Source of the DNA: Streptomyces sp. NRRL WC-3618
Lineage (GTDB): Bacteria; Actinomycetota; Actinomycetes; Streptomycetales; Streptomycetaceae
Length of the DNA stretch: 64,000 nucleotides
Reading direction: 5' to 3'
Assembly (NCBI RefSeq): GCF_001280005.1
Contig: NZ_LGDW01000236.1
Span: 62,001-126,000, forward strand
Position 1 is the stretch's first letter. Every line of letters begins with the position of its first letter. The notes beneath the pieces were generated by a model. It searched no databases. It saw nothing but the letters and a program-made list of their open reading frames with translations, and was not told the DNA's origin. This document shows positions 43,371-51,992 of the stretch, piece by piece. The position numbers were made by a program, and so were the translations under genes.

Positions 43371-44546
43371 TCAGACCGCCAACGGGACCGGCACCGGCGG
43401 CACAGGCCCCACATACCGCGCCGCCGGTCGAATGATCTTCGAATCCTCCGCCTGCTCCAGGATGTTGGCGCTCCAGCCCACCACCCGCGCCGCCGCGAAC
43501 GTCGGCGTGAACATCTCGCGCGGCAGACCGCACAGTTCCATGACCACACCCGCGTAGAACTCGACGTTCGTGTGCAGTTCGCGGCCCGGCTTCAGTTCGG
43601 CCAGGATCGCCTCCACCCGGCGTTCGACCTCGACCGCAAGCTCGACCAGGGGGCCGCCGAACCGCTCGGCGATACCCCGGAGCATGCGGGAACGGGGATC
43701 CTCCGTGCGGTAGACCGGGTGACCGAAGCCCATGATGCGGTCACCGGCGAGCACGCGTTCGCGGATCCAGGGGTCGATGCGGTCCGTCGTCCCGATCGCG
43801 TCCAGGGTGTCCAGCGCGCGGCTCGGGGCGCCGCCGTGCAACGGGCCGGACAGTGCTCCCACGGCTCCCACCAGACACGCCGCCACATCCGCACCCGTCG
43901 ACGCGATGACGCGTGCCGTGAACGTTGATGCGTTGAATCCGTGATCAATGGTCGAGATCAAGTATTGCTCGATCGCCCTGGCGTGCGGGGGGTCCGACTC
44001 CAACCCGGTCAACATGTACAGGTAGTTGGCCGCGTACGGGAGGTCCTCCCTCGGCTCCACCGGGTCAAGACCCCTGTCCAGCCGGTACAGCGCCGTCAAT
44101 ACGGTCGGTACGGCCGCCGAGGCGGCCAGCGCGTCCGCGCACCGTTGATCGGCGTCAATGTCGTACACGGGACGGAAACCCTTGGCCGCACCGAGCAGCG
44201 ACAGGGCTGTGCGCATTCCGGCAAGCGGTCCGGACCGGCCGCTCGCCGCCGCGATCGTCGGCAGCGCGGCCCGCACCTCGTCGGGCAGCCGTCGCAGCGC
44301 CGCAGTCTGCTCAGTGAAGGCGGCGAGACGGTCCGCGTCCGGCAGGTCCCCGTGAACGAGGAGATGCCAGACATCCTCGAAGCTCCGGGTCTGCGCGAGC
44401 TCGACGGCGGAGTACTGGCGGTAGTGGTAAAAACCCTCGCGCCCTCTGACGTCACCAATTCGGGTGTCGGTGACGACGACGCCCGCGAGACCACGCGGTA
44501 CGTCGACAGCGGTGGTTGCGGCTGTAGCCGCCCGGTTGATCGGCAT
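43371..44546 (-). CDS. Citrate synthase family protein (citrate synthase 2)
   Basis: A 391-aa citrate/2-methylcitrate synthase. The two active-site histidines are in GPLHGGAPS and GFGHPVY. At the position of the usual catalytic Asp the sequence reads HTNVEFYAGVV, a Glu, conservative but notable. DVRGREGFYHYRQYSAVELA is the N-terminal family signature. ATG 44546 follows GGGAGG. It diverges from a second citrate synthase gene with palindromes between them. Whether it makes citrate, methylcitrate or a related product is uncertain. Confidence 0.88.
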   Translation of the reverse strand: MPINRAATAATTAVDVPRGLAGVVVTDTRIGDVRGREGFYHYRQYSAVELAQTRSFEDVWHLLVHGDLPDADRLAAFTEQTAALRRLPDEVRAALPTIAAASGRSGPLAGMRTALSLLGAAKGFRPVYDIDADQRCADALAASAAVPTVLTALYRLDRGLDPVEPREDLPYAANYLYMLTGLESDPPHARAIEQYLISTIDHGFNASTFTARVIASTGADVAACLVGAVGALSGPLHGGAPSRALDTLDAIGTTDRIDPWIRERVLAGDRIMGFGHPVYRTEDPRSRMLRGIAERFGGPLVELAVEVERRVEAILAELKPGRELHTNVEFYAGVVMELCGLPREMFTPTFAAARVVGWSANILEQAEDSKIIRPAARYVGPVPPVPVPLAV

Positions 44547-44580
44547 GTTTTCCTCCCTGAACTTGATTCGACTGTCCATG

Positions 44581-44618
44581 ATTGACTGAATCGATGTCAA
44601 TATTGATTGGATCAATAT
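44581..44618. promoter_or_regulatory. Two adjacent inverted repeats between divergent citrate synthase genes (candidate operators)
   Basis: A perfect 19-bp inverted repeat, ATATTGATTGGATCAATAT (44600-44618), has 8-bp arms and a 3-bp spacer. Overlapping its left edge is ATTGAC, nine bases, GTCAAT (44581-44601). This A/T-rich block is very unlike the surrounding GC-rich DNA and lies 28 bases before the start of the HTH-bearing citrate synthase, which is a natural candidate to bind it. Confidence 0.7.
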
Positions 44619-44645
44619 GCAGTCCATGTGGATACGGTGACTTTC

Positions 44646-45902
44646 ATGCGCGATCAAGAGCCCGCCCCCGACCACACGAGCCGTCGACTGAGCACCAGGG
44701 AGACCGCCGAGCTGCTCGGCGTGAAGCCCGAGACCGTGTACGCGTACGTGAGTCGCGGTCAGCTCAGCAGTCGACGCGATCCCGGGGGCCGCGGCAGCAC
44801 CTTCGACGCCCCCGAGGTGGAGGCGCTCGCCCGCCGCAACAAGCGAGAGAGCAGCGGGAGTTCGAGCTCCGACAGGGACCTGTCCGTGCGGACCCGGCTC
44901 ACCCTCATCGACAAGGACCGGTACTACTTCCGAGGTGTCGACGCCACCGAGCTGGCCGCGCGCCACTCCTACGAAGAAGTCGCCGAATGGCTGTGGACCG
45001 GCACCCTGCGGCCCGGAGTCACGTTCACCGCGCCCAAGGCCTCCGTCGCCGCCGCCCGCCGCTCGGTGAACGCGCTGCCGGAGCACAGCGACCCGGTGGA
45101 CCGGCTCCGCGTCGCCGCCATCGCCGCGGCCACCGCCGATCCGCTCCGCTTCGACCTCTCCGAGGACACCGTCCTGGGCACCGCCCGCACCCTCATCCCC
45201 ACCCTCGTCGCCGCCCTGCCGACGCACTCGCCCCACCACCGCGACGAGGGCCCACTGGCCCAGCGCCTCTGGGCGCGGCTCACCGTCCGGATCCCCGACG
45301 AGGCCTCACTGCGCGCCCTGGACACGGCACTCGGTCTCCTCGTCGACCACGACCTGGCCGCCTCGACCCTCGCCGTACGCGTCGCCGCGTCCGCCCGCGC
45401 ACACCCCTACGCGGCCGTCTCGGCCGGGCTCGGCGTCCTCGAGGGCCCGCTCCACGGCGCCGCCAGCGGCCTGGCGCACAGGATGCTCCTCGACGTACTC
45501 GACGAGGGCGACGCTGCTCCGGTGGTCGCGGACGAGCTGCGCGCGGGCCGCCGCGTCCCAGGTCTCGGCCACCGGCTCTACCCCGGCGAGGATCCACGCG
45601 CGCGTGCCCTCTTCGCCCTCCTGAAGGAGATGCCACAGGCCGCTCCCGCCCTCGCCGCGGCCCACGACGTCGTGACCACCACCGCCCGCCACACGCCACT
45701 GCACGCCAACGTGGACCTCGCCCTGGCCGTGTTCACTGTCGCCAGCGGCATGGGAGCGTCGGCCGGCGAGACGATCTTCGCCGTCGCCCGCACGGCGGGT
45801 TGGATCGCGCACGCCCTGGAGGAGTACAGCGAACGTCCCCTGCGGATGCGCCCGTCCGGAACTTATGTGGGTGAGCGCCCTCCGCAATCGCTGCCGGAGT
45901 AG
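44646..45902 (+). CDS. Citrate synthase with N-terminal MerR/excisionase-type helix-turn-helix
   Basis: A 418-aa protein. Residues about 15-65 form a helix-turn-helix of the excisionase/MerR type (LSTRETAELLGVKPETVYAY, then RGSTFDAPEVEALARR). The rest is a citrate-synthase domain with VDATELAARHSYEEVAEWLW, the histidines in GPLHGAASG and GLGHRLYPG, and Asp in HANVDLALAVF. ATG 44646 starts just before the HTH; its ribosome binding site is weak. The combination suggests a metabolic enzyme that also binds DNA, perhaps its own promoter. Confidence 0.85.
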   Translation: MRDQEPAPDHTSRRLSTRETAELLGVKPETVYAYVSRGQLSSRRDPGGRGSTFDAPEVEALARRNKRESSGSSSSDRDLSVRTRLTLIDKDRYYFRGVDATELAARHSYEEVAEWLWTGTLRPGVTFTAPKASVAAARRSVNALPEHSDPVDRLRVAAIAAATADPLRFDLSEDTVLGTARTLIPTLVAALPTHSPHHRDEGPLAQRLWARLTVRIPDEASLRALDTALGLLVDHDLAASTLAVRVAASARAHPYAAVSAGLGVLEGPLHGAASGLAHRMLLDVLDEGDAAPVVADELRAGRRVPGLGHRLYPGEDPRARALFALLKEMPQAAPALAAAHDVVTTTARHTPLHANVDLALAVFTVASGMGASAGETIFAVARTAGWIAHALEEYSERPLRMRPSGTYVGERPPQSLPE

Positions 45903-45957
45903 CCGGACGCTGCCAAAGCCACCTGTTCCGCACAGCTGGAAGTCGCTTCGCCGTAAG

Positions 45958-45976
45958 TCAGGTTAGGCTTACCTCT
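45958..45976 (+). promoter_or_regulatory. Iron box (DmdR1/IdeR-type operator)
   Basis: TCAGGTTAGGCTTACCTCT matches the actinobacterial iron-box consensus (TTAGGTTAGGCTAACCTAA) at most positions. It directly precedes the GTG start of the sucrase/ferredoxin-like gene, so iron-loaded DmdR1 would repress it. Confidence 0.8.
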
Positions 45977-46915
45977 GTGAGTAGGTGCGCAAGCGTCTCC
46001 CGGGACCTCGACGAGCCCATCGCGGGAACCGCGGCGACCGCGAGGACGTGGCTGCTGATCGAGCAGCCTGGCCCGTGGGGTGCCCAGGCACTCATCATGA
46101 GCCATTTGGATCCCGCTCTCGGCCGCGCGCTGGAGAAAGCCGCGGAGGGCACCGGCGTACGGATCGCCCTGATCCGCCGCCCCGGCCGCCACGCCGACGT
46201 CGGGCCACCTGCCGCACGGCAGGTGTACGCGGCCCACACCACGCCCGGAAACGTCTGGCTGCACAGCGCAACGACCCGCGACCCTGCTCAGTTGCTCGAC
46301 CTCGACTTCGCCGCGCTCGGCAAGGGCGCCCCACACACCTTCGACACCGGGCTCCGGGGGCGGCCCCACACCGGGCACCCTCTCGCTCTCGTCTGCACCA
46401 ACGGCAAGCGCGACCGCTGCTGTGCGCTGCTCGGCCGCCCCCTCGCCGCCGAGCTGACCGCCTCCGGGGTCGAGGGCGCCTGGGAGGTCACGCACCTCGG
46501 GGGACACCGCTTCTCCCCCACGCTGCTCGTCCTGCCGTACGGATACGCGTACGGCCGCGCCCAGGCCCCGCACGTCAAGGAGATCCTCCAGGGTGTGCGC
46601 GTAGGGCGTCTCGTGGTGGAGGGCTGCCGCGGCAGCTCCGCCTGGGAGCGGCCCGGACAGGCCGCGGAACTGGCCGTCCGCAACATGGCGCGCGAATACT
46701 CGACGGACGTGCTGAGCGTCGTTCGGACGGACGGCTCGGCGCCGCGCTGGGAGGTGACCGTCGCTCACACGGACGGGCGCCTGTGGAGTGTCGCGGTGGC
46801 CCAAGGCGCCTCGCTTCCACCTCGCCCGGAGAGCTGCGGATCAACATTGGGTTCACCGGCGCGGATGGACGTGGTGGCGGTACGGGAACTGGAATCGACG
46901 GCTCCGACACGCTGA
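45977..46915 (+). CDS. Sucrase/ferredoxin-like family protein
   Basis: A 312-aa protein with the thioredoxin-like ferredoxin fold of the sucraseferredoxin family. The core signature CTNGKRDRCCALLGRPLA provides cysteines for a [2Fe-2S] cluster, followed by HLGGHRFSPTLLVLPYGYAYGR. The N-terminal WLLIEQPGPWGAQAL is typical. GTG 45977 lies immediately after an iron box, so translation may initiate on a very short leader. It is probably a redox or iron-release protein made when iron is scarce; the partner is unknown. Confidence 0.85.
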   Translation: MSRCASVSRDLDEPIAGTAATARTWLLIEQPGPWGAQALIMSHLDPALGRALEKAAEGTGVRIALIRRPGRHADVGPPAARQVYAAHTTPGNVWLHSATTRDPAQLLDLDFAALGKGAPHTFDTGLRGRPHTGHPLALVCTNGKRDRCCALLGRPLAAELTASGVEGAWEVTHLGGHRFSPTLLVLPYGYAYGRAQAPHVKEILQGVRVGRLVVEGCRGSSAWERPGQAAELAVRNMAREYSTDVLSVVRTDGSAPRWEVTVAHTDGRLWSVAVAQGASLPPRPESCGSTLGSPARMDVVAVRELESTAPTR

Positions 46916-47063
46916 CCGCACAGTGTCGTCCCGTACGGCCCGCAGTCCGCACGCAGTCCACTGCGTCAAGCATCCGTACACGCGGGTCCACGGCTCGTGC
47001 ATATTGATCAAGGGATCCACGTCACACCCCACTACGGCACGGGCCGCTCTCCCCCGTACCGTC

Positions 47064-48821
47064 ATGGGTATGAGCCCCACTCCCCGCGTACGCCGCCTGC
47101 GCCTCGGTCTGCCGCGGCGGATGTTCTCGCAGGTGCTGCTGATGCAGGTGGGCATCGCCGCAGGAGTGGCCGTGCTCGCGACCGGATTGTTCCTCGCACC
47201 GCTCAGCGATCAGCTGGACGACGAGGCGATGCGCCGGGCGCTCGCCATCGCGCAGACCACCGCGGCCCAGCCGCAGATCGCCGAGGACCTGCAGGGCAGC
47301 AAGCCGTCGGTCGACGGCCCGGTACAGGCCGAGACGGAGCGGATCCGGAAGGCCAGCGGGGCCGAGTACGTCGTGGTGATGGATACGCGGGGCGTGCGCT
47401 GGTCGCACACGGATCCGAAGGAGATCGGCCGGGTCGTCTCCACCGACCCGCGCCAGGCCCTGGCGGGCAAGGAGGTCATGGAGATCGACAGCGGCACCCT
47501 GGGGCGCTCTGCCCGAGGCAAGGTGCCGCTGCGTGACACCGACGGCAGGGTCGTCGGGGCGGTCTCGGTCGGCATCGAGTACGACAGCGTCCGAGCCCGG
47601 CTGTTCCACGCGATTCCGGGCCTGCTCGCCTACGCGGGCGGCGCCATGGCCGTGGGCGCCCTGGCCGCGTGGCTGATCTCCCGGCGGGTTCAACGGCAGA
47701 CCCGCGACCTCGCCTTCTCGGACATCGCGGCGCTCCTCGCGGAGCGCGAAGCCGTACTGCACGGCATCCGCGAGGGCGTCGTCGCTCTGGACCGCGCGGG
47801 CCGCGTCCGGCTCCTCAACGACGAGGCACAGCGCCTCCTGGGCATCGGCGAGGAGGCTGTCGGCCGCTCGCTGGACGAGGCACTCGGTGCCGGCCGGACG
47901 ACCGACGTCCTGGCAGGCCGCGTGACCGGAACCGACCTGCTCACCGTGCGCGGACAGCGTGTGCTGGTCGCCAACCGCATGCCCACCGACGACGGGGGCG
48001 CCGTCGCCACCCTGCGCGACCGGACCGAACTGGAGCAACTCGGCCGCGAACTCGACTCCACACACGGTCTGCTGGACGCCCTGCGGGCCCAGGACCACGA
48101 GCACGCCAACCGCATGCACACTCTTCTGGGGCTGCTCGAACTGGAGATGTTCGACGACGCCGTGGAGTTCGTCGGCGAGGTGGTCGGCGACCACAGAGCC
48201 ACCGCGGAGCAGGTCGCCGAGAAGATCCGCGATCCGCTGCTCGCCGCTCTGCTGGTCGGCAAGGCCACCGTGGCGGCGGAGCGCGGCGTCGCCCTGCTGG
48301 TCTCGGACCGGACGCTGCTCCCGGACCGGCTGGTCGATCCCAGGGGCCTGGTCACCGTCGTCGGCAACCTGGTCGACAACGCGCTGGACGCCGTCGCCGG
48401 CACCGCGCACGCGCGCGTGGAGGTCGAACTGCGCGCGGAGGGCCGTACCGCGATCCTCAGAGTGCGCGACACGGGGCCCGGAATCCCGGCGGAACAGCAC
48501 GAGTTGATCTTCACCGAGGGGTGGTCCACGAAGAAGCCCCCGGCGCACGGCAAGCGCGGAATCGGTCTCCCTCTGGTACGCCGGCTCGCGGAGCGGCAGG
48601 GTGGCAGCGCGCGCGTGGCCGATGCCGAGGGCGGGGGCGCCGAGTTCACGGTCGTACTGCCGGAGGCACTCGCAGAGCCGGGCCCGGTGCCGGAACCACA
48701 CCCCGGGCACGTCCCGGAGGCGGAGCACACGCGTGTCCCGGACACACAACCGCCACTGGAGCGGGCCGCCACCGCGGACACCGGCGCCACCGCTGTCGCC
48801 ACCGAGGAGGAGTCGAGATGA
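47064..48821 (+). CDS. Sensor histidine kinase of the CitA/DcuS type
   Basis: A 585-aa membrane kinase. First membrane helix at about 24-45, extracytoplasmic PAS-like sensor (about 46-175; GAEYVVVMDTRGVRWSHTDPKEIG, the CitA/DcuS pattern), second helix (about 178-200), cytoplasmic PAS (about 215-300), then the H-box DHEHANRMHTLLGLLEL and an HATPase with DNALDAV and DTGPGIP. The C-terminal 60 residues are a Pro/Thr/Ala-rich tail. Such kinases sense citrate or C4-dicarboxylates. ATG 47064 and 47070 are both possible and neither has a clear ribosome binding site. It overlaps the regulator gene by four bases. Confidence 0.88.
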   Translation: MGMSPTPRVRRLRLGLPRRMFSQVLLMQVGIAAGVAVLATGLFLAPLSDQLDDEAMRRALAIAQTTAAQPQIAEDLQGSKPSVDGPVQAETERIRKASGAEYVVVMDTRGVRWSHTDPKEIGRVVSTDPRQALAGKEVMEIDSGTLGRSARGKVPLRDTDGRVVGAVSVGIEYDSVRARLFHAIPGLLAYAGGAMAVGALAAWLISRRVQRQTRDLAFSDIAALLAEREAVLHGIREGVVALDRAGRVRLLNDEAQRLLGIGEEAVGRSLDEALGAGRTTDVLAGRVTGTDLLTVRGQRVLVANRMPTDDGGAVATLRDRTELEQLGRELDSTHGLLDALRAQDHEHANRMHTLLGLLELEMFDDAVEFVGEVVGDHRATAEQVAEKIRDPLLAALLVGKATVAAERGVALLVSDRTLLPDRLVDPRGLVTVVGNLVDNALDAVAGTAHARVEVELRAEGRTAILRVRDTGPGIPAEQHELIFTEGWSTKKPPAHGKRGIGLPLVRRLAERQGGSARVADAEGGGAEFTVVLPEALAEPGPVPEPHPGHVPEAEHTRVPDTQPPLERAATADTGATAVATEEESR

Positions 48822-49498
48822 TCGAGGTACTGGTCGTGGACGACGACATCCGCGTGGCGCGCGTCAACGCCGCCTACGTGGAGAAGGTGCCCGGTTTCCA
48901 TGTCGCGGGAGAGGCTCACAGCGCGGCCGAGGCGCTGCGGCAGTTGGAGGCGCTGCCCCAGCTGGACCTCGTGCTCATGGACCACTACCTGCCCGACGAC
49001 ACGGGCCTCTCGGTCGTCCAGGAGATGCGTCGGCGCGGCCGCGAGACCGACGTGATCATGGTGACGGCGGCCCGGGACGTGTCGACCGTGCAGGCGGCGA
49101 TGCGGCAGGGGGCGCTGCAGTATCTGGTCAAGCCGTTCGCCTTCGCGGGGCTGCGCTCCAAGCTGGAGGCGTACGCGGAGCTGCGCCGCACCCTCGACGG
49201 CGGTGGCGAGGCCGAACAGGCCGAGGTGGACCGGATCTTCGGCGCCCTGTCCTCCGGACCCGAGCCCGAACTGCCCAAGGGGCACTCCCCCACCACCGCG
49301 GAGCTCGTGCGCCGCGCGCTGGTGAACGCCGAAGGGCCCCTGTCGGCCCAGGAGATCGCCGAGCGGACGGGGGTGAGCCGCCAGACCGCCCAGCGCTACC
49401 TGAAGCTCCTGGAGCGTACGGGACGGGCCAGACTGACCCTCAAATACGGCGACGCGGGCCGCCCGGAGCACCGTTATGTCTGGGCGACCCGGACCTGA
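48818..49498 (+). CDS. CitB/DcuR-type response regulator
   Basis: A 226-aa response regulator. The receiver (about 1-120) begins MIEVLVVDDD and has the phospho-acceptor Asp in DLVLMDHYLP and Lys in YLVKPF. The C-terminal helix-turn-helix (about 165-226) reads LSAQEIAERTGVSRQTAQRYLKLLE and ends in LKYGDAGRPEHRYVW. It overlaps the kinase stop (ATGA) and follows GAGGAGG, so it is the kinase's cognate partner. Likely targets are carboxylate uptake or use genes. Confidence 0.9.
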   Translation: MIEVLVVDDDIRVARVNAAYVEKVPGFHVAGEAHSAAEALRQLEALPQLDLVLMDHYLPDDTGLSVVQEMRRRGRETDVIMVTAARDVSTVQAAMRQGALQYLVKPFAFAGLRSKLEAYAELRRTLDGGGEAEQAEVDRIFGALSSGPEPELPKGHSPTTAELVRRALVNAEGPLSAQEIAERTGVSRQTAQRYLKLLERTGRARLTLKYGDAGRPEHRYVWATRT

Positions 49499-49657
49499 GG
49501 GACGGGCGGACCTCACGGAGTTGTGAAGATCTTGCTCGCGCGCCGTAGTTCGATGGCGGAAGACTTGGCGTATGCCACAACATCAGTCCTCTGGACGCAA
49601 GTCATTCTTCTGCTTGCAAGAGTCTGTTGTGCTCGTCGGCCCTGAGGGAGAGGCCCG

Positions 49658-50350
49658 ATGATTGACGTCCTGGTGGTGGACGACGACCTCCGTGTCGCGG
49701 AGATCAATGCCAAATACGTGGAACGGGTTCCCGGATTCAGAGTCGCCGCCCGTGCGCACAGTGCCGCCCACGCCCTGGCCGTCGTGCAGCAGGGCACCAT
49801 CGACCTTGTCCTGCTCGACCACTACATGCCCGACCAGACGGGGCTCGAGCTCGTCCACCACATGCGGGATCAGGGCCACTGCACCGATGTCATCATGATC
49901 ACGGCGGCGAGCGACGTGGTGACCGTGCAGGCCGCGATGCGTTTGGGCGCGCTGCACTACCTGGTCAAGCCGTTCACCTTCGCCGCGCTGCGCACCCGCC
50001 TGGACTCCTACGCCGCCCTGCGCCGCACCGTCGACCACGTAGGCGACCGGGACCACACCGGCCAGGAGCAGGTCGACCGAATCTTCGGCGCCTTGCGCAC
50101 CCCGCCGGCACCGTCGCCCGCCGGCCTCCCGAGCGGCCACTCCGAACCGACCACGGACCTCATCTGCGGGGTGCTCCACCGTGCCGGACACGCGCTCTCG
50201 GCTCACGAGGTGGCCGCCGAGACAGGGTTGAGCCGCTCCACGGCCCAGCGCTATCTCCGCCACCTGGAACAGGCAGGCCGGCTCCGCCTCTCCCTCAAGT
50301 ACGGCGACACCGGGCGTCCCGAACACCGGTACGTGTGGGTGGCCCCCTGA
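49658..50350 (+). CDS. Second CitB/DcuR-type response regulator (orphan paralogue)
   Basis: A 230-aa protein closely similar to the regulator just upstream along its whole length: MIDVLVVDDD at the start, Asp in DLVLLDHYMPDQTG, YLVKPF, and the C-terminal LSAHEVAAETGLSRSTAQRYLRHLE and LKYGDTGRPEHRYVW. GGGAGAGG precedes the ATG. No kinase gene accompanies it, so it is either phosphorylated by the same kinase or by another. It probably arose by tandem duplication. Confidence 0.88.
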   Translation: MIDVLVVDDDLRVAEINAKYVERVPGFRVAARAHSAAHALAVVQQGTIDLVLLDHYMPDQTGLELVHHMRDQGHCTDVIMITAASDVVTVQAAMRLGALHYLVKPFTFAALRTRLDSYAALRRTVDHVGDRDHTGQEQVDRIFGALRTPPAPSPAGLPSGHSEPTTDLICGVLHRAGHALSAHEVAAETGLSRSTAQRYLRHLEQAGRLRLSLKYGDTGRPEHRYVWVAP

Positions 50351-50399
50351 GCGCCTTCCCTGGCTCTCAGGGTCGTACGACTGCGCAGTCACCGCCTGA

Positions 50400-51992
50400 C
50401 TAGACGGCTCCCGCTCCGGTGAGCGACCGCACCTCGGTCTCCGCGTGCTTGGCCTCGTCCGGGTCCTCCGCCGAGGTGACCGTGCCGAGCCAGCCGGCGA
50501 GGAATCCCAGCGGGATCGAGACGAGACCCGGGTTCTGCAGGGGGAAATACTGGAAGTCCACTGCCGGGAACAGCGATTCGGGGCTGCCGGACACCACGGG
50601 CGACAGCAGCACGAGGACCAGCGACGGAACCAGCCCCCCGTACACCGACCACACCGCGCCCCGGGTGGTGAAACCGCCCCAGAACAGCGAGTAGAGCAGC
50701 ACCGGCAGATTCGCGGACGCCGCGACAGCGAAGGCGAGGCCCACCAGGAAGGCGACGTTGAGGTCTCGGGCCAGCAGGCCGAGGCAGATCGCGACCACAC
50801 CGATGCCGACCGCCGCGGTGCGCGCCACGGCCACCTCGCTGCGCTGCTTGGCACGCGGGCGACGCAGCGACGCGTACAGGTCGTGGGCGACGGACGCCGA
50901 GGACGCGAGCGTGATGCCTGCGACCACGGCAAGGATCGTTGCGAAGGCGATGGCGGCGACGATCGCGAACAGAACCGTTCCGCCTGTGGAGTCCGCGCCG
51001 CCGCCCAGGTCGAGGGCCAGCAGCGGGACCGCCGTGTTCCCGGCCGCGTTCGAGCCACGGACCGCCTGCGGACCGACGATCGCTGCCGCGCCGAAGCCGA
51101 GGACGATCGTCATCAGATAGAAGCCGCCGATGAGCCCGATCGACCAGACGACCGACCGGCGCGCGGCCCGAGCGGTCGGCACGGTGTAGAAGCGGGAGAG
51201 GATGTGCGGCAGCCCGGCCGTGCCCAGTACGAGGGCGAGTCCCAGGCTGATGAAGTCGAAACGTGAGGTCCAGTCGCCGCCGTACCTCAGCCCGGGGGCG
51301 AGAAACGCGGCCCCGTGACCACTGCGCTCGGCCGCCGTGCGCAGCAACTGGTTGAAGTCGCCGTGGAACCGCACCAGCACCAGCACGGTGAGTGCGATCG
51401 TCCCGCCCATCAGCAGGACCGCCTTGACGATCTGGATCCAGGTAGTGGCTCGCATCCCTCCCAACGACACATAGATCACCATGAGCGCACCGACCGCGAT
51501 CACCGTCCAGGACTGCGCCGCCTCGCTCGTCCCGCCCAGCAGCAGCGCGACCAGGCTGCCCGCGCCCACCATTTGCGCCACCAAATACAGAACGGACACG
51601 GTGACCGAGGAAGTTCCCGCCGCGATGCGCACCGGCCGCTCCCGCATCCGCGCCGCGATGACGTCGGCCAGCGTGAACCGTCCGCAGTTGCGCACCAGTT
51701 CGGCGACCAGGAACAGCACGACGAGCCAGGCCACCAGGAAGCCCACCGAGTACAGCAGTCCGTCATAGCCGAAGAGCGCGATGAGGCCGGAGATACCGAG
51801 GAAGGACGCGGCCGACATGTAGTCGCCCGCGATGGCAAAACCATTCTCCATGGGGGAGAAGAGGCGACCGCCCGCATAGAACTCCTCGGCGGAACCCTGG
51901 CGGTGCCGGCTCACCCAGGTGGTGATGCCCAGGGTGACGGCGACGAAAGCGCTGAACAGCACCAGCGCCAGCATCTGATGGTTGCCGGTCAC
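50400..51992 (-). CDS. Sodium/solute symporter (cation acetate symporter-like)
   Basis: A 530-aa SSF-family transporter with about 13 membrane helices. Family motifs are YAGGRLFSPMENGFAIAGDYMSAASFLG near the start and GLALVLGTAGLPHILSRFYTVP in the middle, both typical of ActP acetate/monocarboxylate permeases. GTG 51992 overlaps the end of the DUF485 gene by four bases. The DUF485-plus-SSF pair is the standard arrangement for ActP. It is convergent with the orphan regulator. Confidence 0.9.
   Translation of the reverse strand: MTGNHQMLALVLFSAFVAVTLGITTWVSRHRQGSAEEFYAGGRLFSPMENGFAIAGDYMSAASFLGISGLIALFGYDGLLYSVGFLVAWLVVLFLVAELVRNCGRFTLADVIAARMRERPVRIAAGTSSVTVSVLYLVAQMVGAGSLVALLLGGTSEAAQSWTVIAVGALMVIYVSLGGMRATTWIQIVKAVLLMGGTIALTVLVLVRFHGDFNQLLRTAAERSGHGAAFLAPGLRYGGDWTSRFDFISLGLALVLGTAGLPHILSRFYTVPTARAARRSVVWSIGLIGGFYLMTIVLGFGAAAIVGPQAVRGSNAAGNTAVPLLALDLGGGADSTGGTVLFAIVAAIAFATILAVVAGITLASSASVAHDLYASLRRPRAKQRSEVAVARTAAVGIGVVAICLGLLARDLNVAFLVGLAFAVAASANLPVLLYSLFWGGFTTRGAVWSVYGGLVPSLVLVLLSPVVSGSPESLFPAVDFQYFPLQNPGLVSIPLGFLAGWLGTVTSAEDPDEAKHAETEVRSLTGAGAV

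Noticed and set aside
43357..43380. Short direct repeat CCGTCAGACCG twice at the citrate synthase C-terminal end
   Set aside because: Two copies only, in GC-rich sequence next to the stop codon; too short to be a meaningful element.
50345..50372. Possible hairpin between the orphan regulator and the symporter (CCCTGAG ... CTCAGGG)
   Set aside because: Stem of about seven pairs with a long loop, overlapping the stop region; too weak to call a terminator.
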